In this document: positions 6,988 through 10,255 of the stretch, piece by piece
Layout of the letters: each line of letters starts with the position of its first letter
Numbering within the stretch: position 1 is the first letter of the stretch
NCBI GenBank assembly: GCA_008015855.1
Contig: SSGK01000061.1
Location: 1-10,255, forward strand
Origin: Candidatus Altimarinota bacterium
Lineage (GTDB): Bacteria; Patescibacteriota; Gracilibacteria; BD1-5; UBA2023
Direction: 5' to 3'
Length of the DNA stretch: 10,255 bases
Translations under genes and position numbers: made by a program
The notes under the pieces: model-generated
Database searches by the model: none
What the model was told of the DNA's origin: nothing
The model's input: only the letters and a program-made list of their open reading frames with translations

Positions 6988-9078
6988 ATGAAAAATAATT
7001 TATTCCACATCTTCGTTCGATATGCGACGGCTCCATCTGAAAATGGAGAATCAGTTCCAGCAGTACAAACGGTACAAAAGGGGACAGAACAAATAAGTCA
7101 AGCACCAAATGATAAAGAGGCAAATGACTATTTTCGATGAAGTATTGAAGGTATTACTCAACAGCATCTTGAAAAAGAGGTTGAGCGATATGAAAAAGAA
7201 CTGGAGGCACTCGTAAAAACAGCATTGGAATCAAATCCATGAGTTATTCCAAAGCTCAATAGTATTATCGCTGCAGAATGAGGAGGCGTAACAGCAGAAG
7301 CAATGATTGCTGGATGAGATTATAAAGGCTTATACGTGAGTGAGAAAATTATCCAAGCCCTCTTTCCTGGAAATACTCAGATTCTTCAAAAATACAATTG
7401 ATACGTTATTTCTAGCGCTCGTCTTTCAAAGATTAATATTGATATTGTAGAGAGAGGTAATTTTGTTCCAAGAATGGAAAAAGTGCGAAAGGTCTTGCTC
7501 TGACGTATTGAGGATCCGACTCTTTTTGAAACCCTCAGGAAAGAACTTCATCTCCCGTATAAAACACTGGATGAGTGGAAGGCAAAAGAAAATACCGATA
7601 CCATTCTCAATACTGTCTATATTAAGAATTCTGAATTAGCACAAAAAATCTTCCCATCACAAGAGTCTTTGAGGGATGATATTGCGGAATATCAGAGTGT
7701 GTTATGAGCCCTTGAATCATTTAAGTTATGACGAAATACACTGGATGCACAAATAAATCGTGACAAGAAGATGTCAGAACTTCTTGAAAAGATTCATGGA
7801 ATGAGTCAGAAAATAACGGTTCTCGCTCAAAAAATGGATGATAAAGACATCTTCAAATCTTCTCTTATTGCACTTCAAAAAGATATTTGAAATCCAGAAA
7901 AAGATGCCCTTCAGATTCGAAGTAAGATTTTTCAGGATGCAATCAATATTGCTAGCAAAGATACGTCAACACGTATGGTATTGAAGGATATATTTCAGGA
8001 AAAACTTTCATGATGGAAGGAGATGGCGATGAGGGATACTCCGGGTATGGAATGAATTATGCAGTTAAATGAAAATTCGAGTTATGAAGATTTTGTGGCA
8101 AATCCATTTGTACGAACAAAATTCATGGAATCAAATACTGAAGTAAAGAGCGCTATTCTTGCGGGAGCTTCTCCATTGCATCATGATGATATATTGGAAA
8201 TCTATGATGAGATTACAGAGCTTTATGGAATCCAATCAAGCGTGAGAATGGAGGAAAAAAATGTAAAATATATTACCGAACAAAATTCTAAAAAATGGGA
8301 AGAATATGCGAATAATGACACATTTTGAATTGAAAAATGGAGAAATACTTCCGATAATCAGAATCAAAATTCTTCAAAGGGCGAAGGCATTCTTCAGGAG
8401 ATAAAATGAATAAATGGATGAGGATCCATGGAATCAGTTTCCGTATCCCAATTGATGGATAAACTTCAATCCGATGCTTCGCTTTCGGCAAAATTGAAGA
8501 ATCTTCCTGATGGTTTTGAGCTTCCGATTGGAAAATGAATCACCGGAAAGATAGAACATAATTGAGAAGGGCTTTCTCTGACAATTGGTTGAGATACATG
8601 GAATCTTGGAGAAAAGAATCCATGAGCCGAATACAGACGTATTCAGCGTCTGACGATGACTCCGCACTTTGAGACACTGATTCTCCCGATGGGGCAAGAT
8701 GCTATCCAAGCAATATATCGAAAGATTAATCTCCGTCCAGAACTCCTTCCACTCCACAATAAAGAGGATACAGTGATATCGAGCTTCCGATTTTCGTATA
8801 TCCTTACCAAAGTGTTGGATTCTATCGCCAATAAAAGCGATGACACGCTGGATGGAATATCAGTGGATCTACCCCTCTCTTCAGCGCCAAACGATACTAT
8901 GGAAAGTTTTCAATCCTATTTATCGAGTAATTCTGCAGGGCTTGATTCTCTCTATCAGAAAATTCAATCAAAGAATGATTCTCTTCCAAATGAGAAAAAA
9001 GTATTAGACGCACGAGGACAGGTAAATCCTACTATGTTTCTCTCACTTCTTGATTCAGTCAATTTCCAAGTAACGTAG
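6988..9078 (+). CDS. Large hypothetical protein (696 residues)
   Basis: One open frame of 696 residues with about 18 TGA codons read as Gly; under the standard code only fragments remain. I recognise no family. There is no clear signal peptide or membrane helix; the first residues (MKNNLFHIFVRYATAPSE) are mildly hydrophobic only. Residues about 35-75 are a charged helical segment (QQHLEKEVERYEKELEALVK). The middle (about 170-330) is alpha-helical and charged, for example RKELHLPYKTLDEWKAKE and KKMSELLEKIHGMSQKITVL. A polar Asn/Ser/Gly-rich linker (NQNQNSSKGEGILQEIKG, about 451-475) separates a C-terminal part containing a beta-like segment (GITGKIEHNGEGLSLTIGGD) and helical stretches. Codon use is like that of its neighbours, so recent transfer is not evident. 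It is divergent from the BatD-like/moxR operon and upstream of tgt, but has its own promoter and terminator. It may be a lineage-specific cytoplasmic or exported protein; function unknown. Confidence 0.85.
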
Positions 9079-9097
9079 ATATACGTTACTTTTTTTT
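9068..9097 (+). terminator. Intrinsic terminator of the 696-residue gene
   Basis: AGTAACGTA (9069-9077), loop GATA, TACGTTACT (9082-9090), then a run of eight T ending at 9097. The TAG stop (9076-9078) lies within the hairpin. Confidence 0.9.
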
Positions 9098-9117
9098 CAT
9101 TTTTGAGCATCTTTCCA

Positions 9118-9123
9118 TATAAT
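9118..9123 (+). promoter_or_regulatory. -10 box of the tgt gene
   Basis: A perfect TATAAT 24 bases before ATG 9148, downstream of the terminator. No convincing -35 box is visible at the usual distance, where the T-tract of the terminator lies. Confidence 0.5.
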
Positions 9124-9147
9124 CCAAACCATACTTTTTTTGGATTC

Positions 9148-10255
9148 ATGCTTTCATATTCTCTTCTTCATTCTGATTGATTTGCTCGTGCCTGAGTAGT
9201 TCATACACCCCATGGTGATATTGCAACTCCGATATTTATGCCAGTTGGAACACGCTCTGCTCTCAAATGACTTACGACTGATCAGATTCGTTCAATCGGT
9301 GCTGAGATAATGCTCGTCAATAACTATCATTCTTACTTAAAACCTGGTACGGAAGTGGTAGAGTCATTTGGATGACTCCATTCATTTATGGATATTGATT
9401 TTCCGATTCTTACTGATTCGGGTGGATTTCAGGTATTCTCTCTTGGTCTTGGTATGCAGAATGAGAGTGGTGAAAAGCTCGCAAAGGTTACGGAAGAAGG
9501 GGTTCATTTTCGTTCGTATCTCGATGGATCGAAGCATTTTTTTACCCCAGAAAATGTTATGGATATGCAGGCAGCATTTGGTGCGGATATTATTATGGCA
9601 TTCGATGAATGTGCTCCAGGAGGATCTTCCAAAGAATATGCGAAGGCAGCGATGGAACGAACCCATCGTTGGGCTATTCGCTCAAAAGAACAATGGCAGA
9701 AGAATGAATGAAAACGAAAGGAAAAATGACTCCATTCTCAGGCTCTTTTTGGAATTATCCAATGAGTGATTTATGATGATCTTCGAAAAGAATCTGCTGA
9801 GTTTATACGAGATTTGGATTTTCCAGGGGTTGCTATCGGTGGGCTTTCAGTAGGAGAAAGCAAGGAAGATATGTACCGTATTCTCGATGTTATCGCACCG
9901 ATTCTTCCGACAGATAAGCCACACTACCTTATGTGAGTAGGGACTCCAGAGGATATTGTTGAGTGAATTGCACGATGAATTGATATGTTTGATTGTGTCC
10001 TTGCGACGCGTATTGGTCGTCATGGGGAAGCATTTTCGAGCTATGGAAATATCAAGATTGGCTGAGAAAAGTATAAATTCTCGCAAGAACATATTCCGAT
10101 GTTACCAGAACATGAGACAGAAGTTTCAAAGCGATATTCGCTCGGATACCTCCGTCACCTCGTTAATGTCGGTGAATCAACAGGTGGAGTACTCTTGTCC
10201 CTCCATAATATCGAATACCTTTTGAAGTTAACAAAAACCGCCCGTGAGGCGATTA
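9148..10255 (+). CDS. tgt: tRNA-guanine transglycosylase (3' end cut by window)
   Basis: 369 residues visible, near the usual 370-380. Tgt exchanges the wobble G34 of GUN-anticodon tRNAs for preQ1 (bacteria) or queuine. Motifs in order: DGFARAGVVHTPHGDIATPIFMPVGT; LVNNYHSYLKPG (family NTYHL); ILTDSGGFQVFSLG with the catalytic Asp90; MAFDECAPG (Asp153, Cys155) lining the base pocket; ALFGIIQGV; AIGGLSVGE; YLMGVGTPEDIVEGIARGIDMFDCV with the nucleophile Asp282; ATRIGRHGEAF; and YLRHLVN. Eleven Gly are TGA-encoded, including those in IIQGV and LMGVGTP. Striking: the CxCxxC zinc ligands are replaced by His322, Thr324 and Ser327, while the fourth ligand position, His353 (HNIEYL), is kept at the exact spacing. 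The enzyme may be zinc-free, use a different site, or be altered. It has its own promoter; no other queuosine gene is in view. Confidence 0.93.

Noticed and set aside
9368..9769. A 133-codon plus-strand ORF inside tgt
   Set aside because: It is out of frame with the conserved Tgt motifs and is an artefact of the overlapping frame.
2..10255. TGA read as Trp (code 4) or selenocysteine
   Set aside because: TGA falls at family Gly positions such as Walker A and GVGTP, TGG still encodes Trp, and the codons are far too frequent for selenocysteine, with no redox-motif context.

Overview
This window reads cleanly only if UGA is translated as glycine (genetic code 25), the hallmark of the candidate phyla Absconditabacteria (SR1) and Gracilibacteria (BD1-5). 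About 67 in-frame TGA codons fall inside ten genes. Several sit at near-invariant glycines: the Walker A glycine of MoxR, the malic enzyme ILGIGN segment, and the Gly before the HF of a FabZ-like fold. Every stop I see is TAA (seven) or TAG (two), and TGG is still used for Trp. Under the standard code all of these genes look shattered, and most long ORFs on the opposite strand are shadows.

Layout. (1) 2-442 (+): 3' end of an NrtR-like NUDIX regulator. (2) 524-1687 (+): NAD(P)-type malic enzyme. (3) 1736-2071 (+): small His/Pro-rich putative lipoprotein. (4) 2080-3012 (-): tandem hotdog protein of the FabZ superfamily, convergent with 3 and sharing its terminator. (5) 3105-4016 (-): TerC-family membrane protein. 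(6) 4145-4780 (+): coiled-coil protein, divergent from 5. (7) 4810-5802 (-): MoxR AAA+ ATPase, overlapping the end of (8) 5786-6874 (-): BatD-like membrane-anchored protein; 8 and 7 form one operon. (9) 6988-9078 (+): unrecognised 696-residue protein. (10) 9148 to the edge (+): tRNA-guanine transglycosylase, almost complete, with its zinc-site cysteines replaced.

The DNA is compact. No gene-free stretch exceeds about 130 bases, and these short gaps hold promoters and hairpin terminators. Most transcription units have a TATAAT-like -10 box 6-27 bases before the start codon. None except possibly moxR has a Shine-Dalgarno sequence, so leaders are short or absent.

Functionally this is a mix of central carbon metabolism (malate to pyruvate), likely metal export (TerC), a chaperone-ATPase/membrane-protein pair (MoxR/BatD-like), tRNA modification (Tgt) and several lineage-specific proteins. 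I see no mobile elements, CRISPR arrays, tRNAs or rRNAs. The most notable items are the recoding itself, the zinc-site-lacking Tgt, the tandem hotdog protein with its catalytic residues split between halves, and the large orphan gene with a potentially leaderless transcript.
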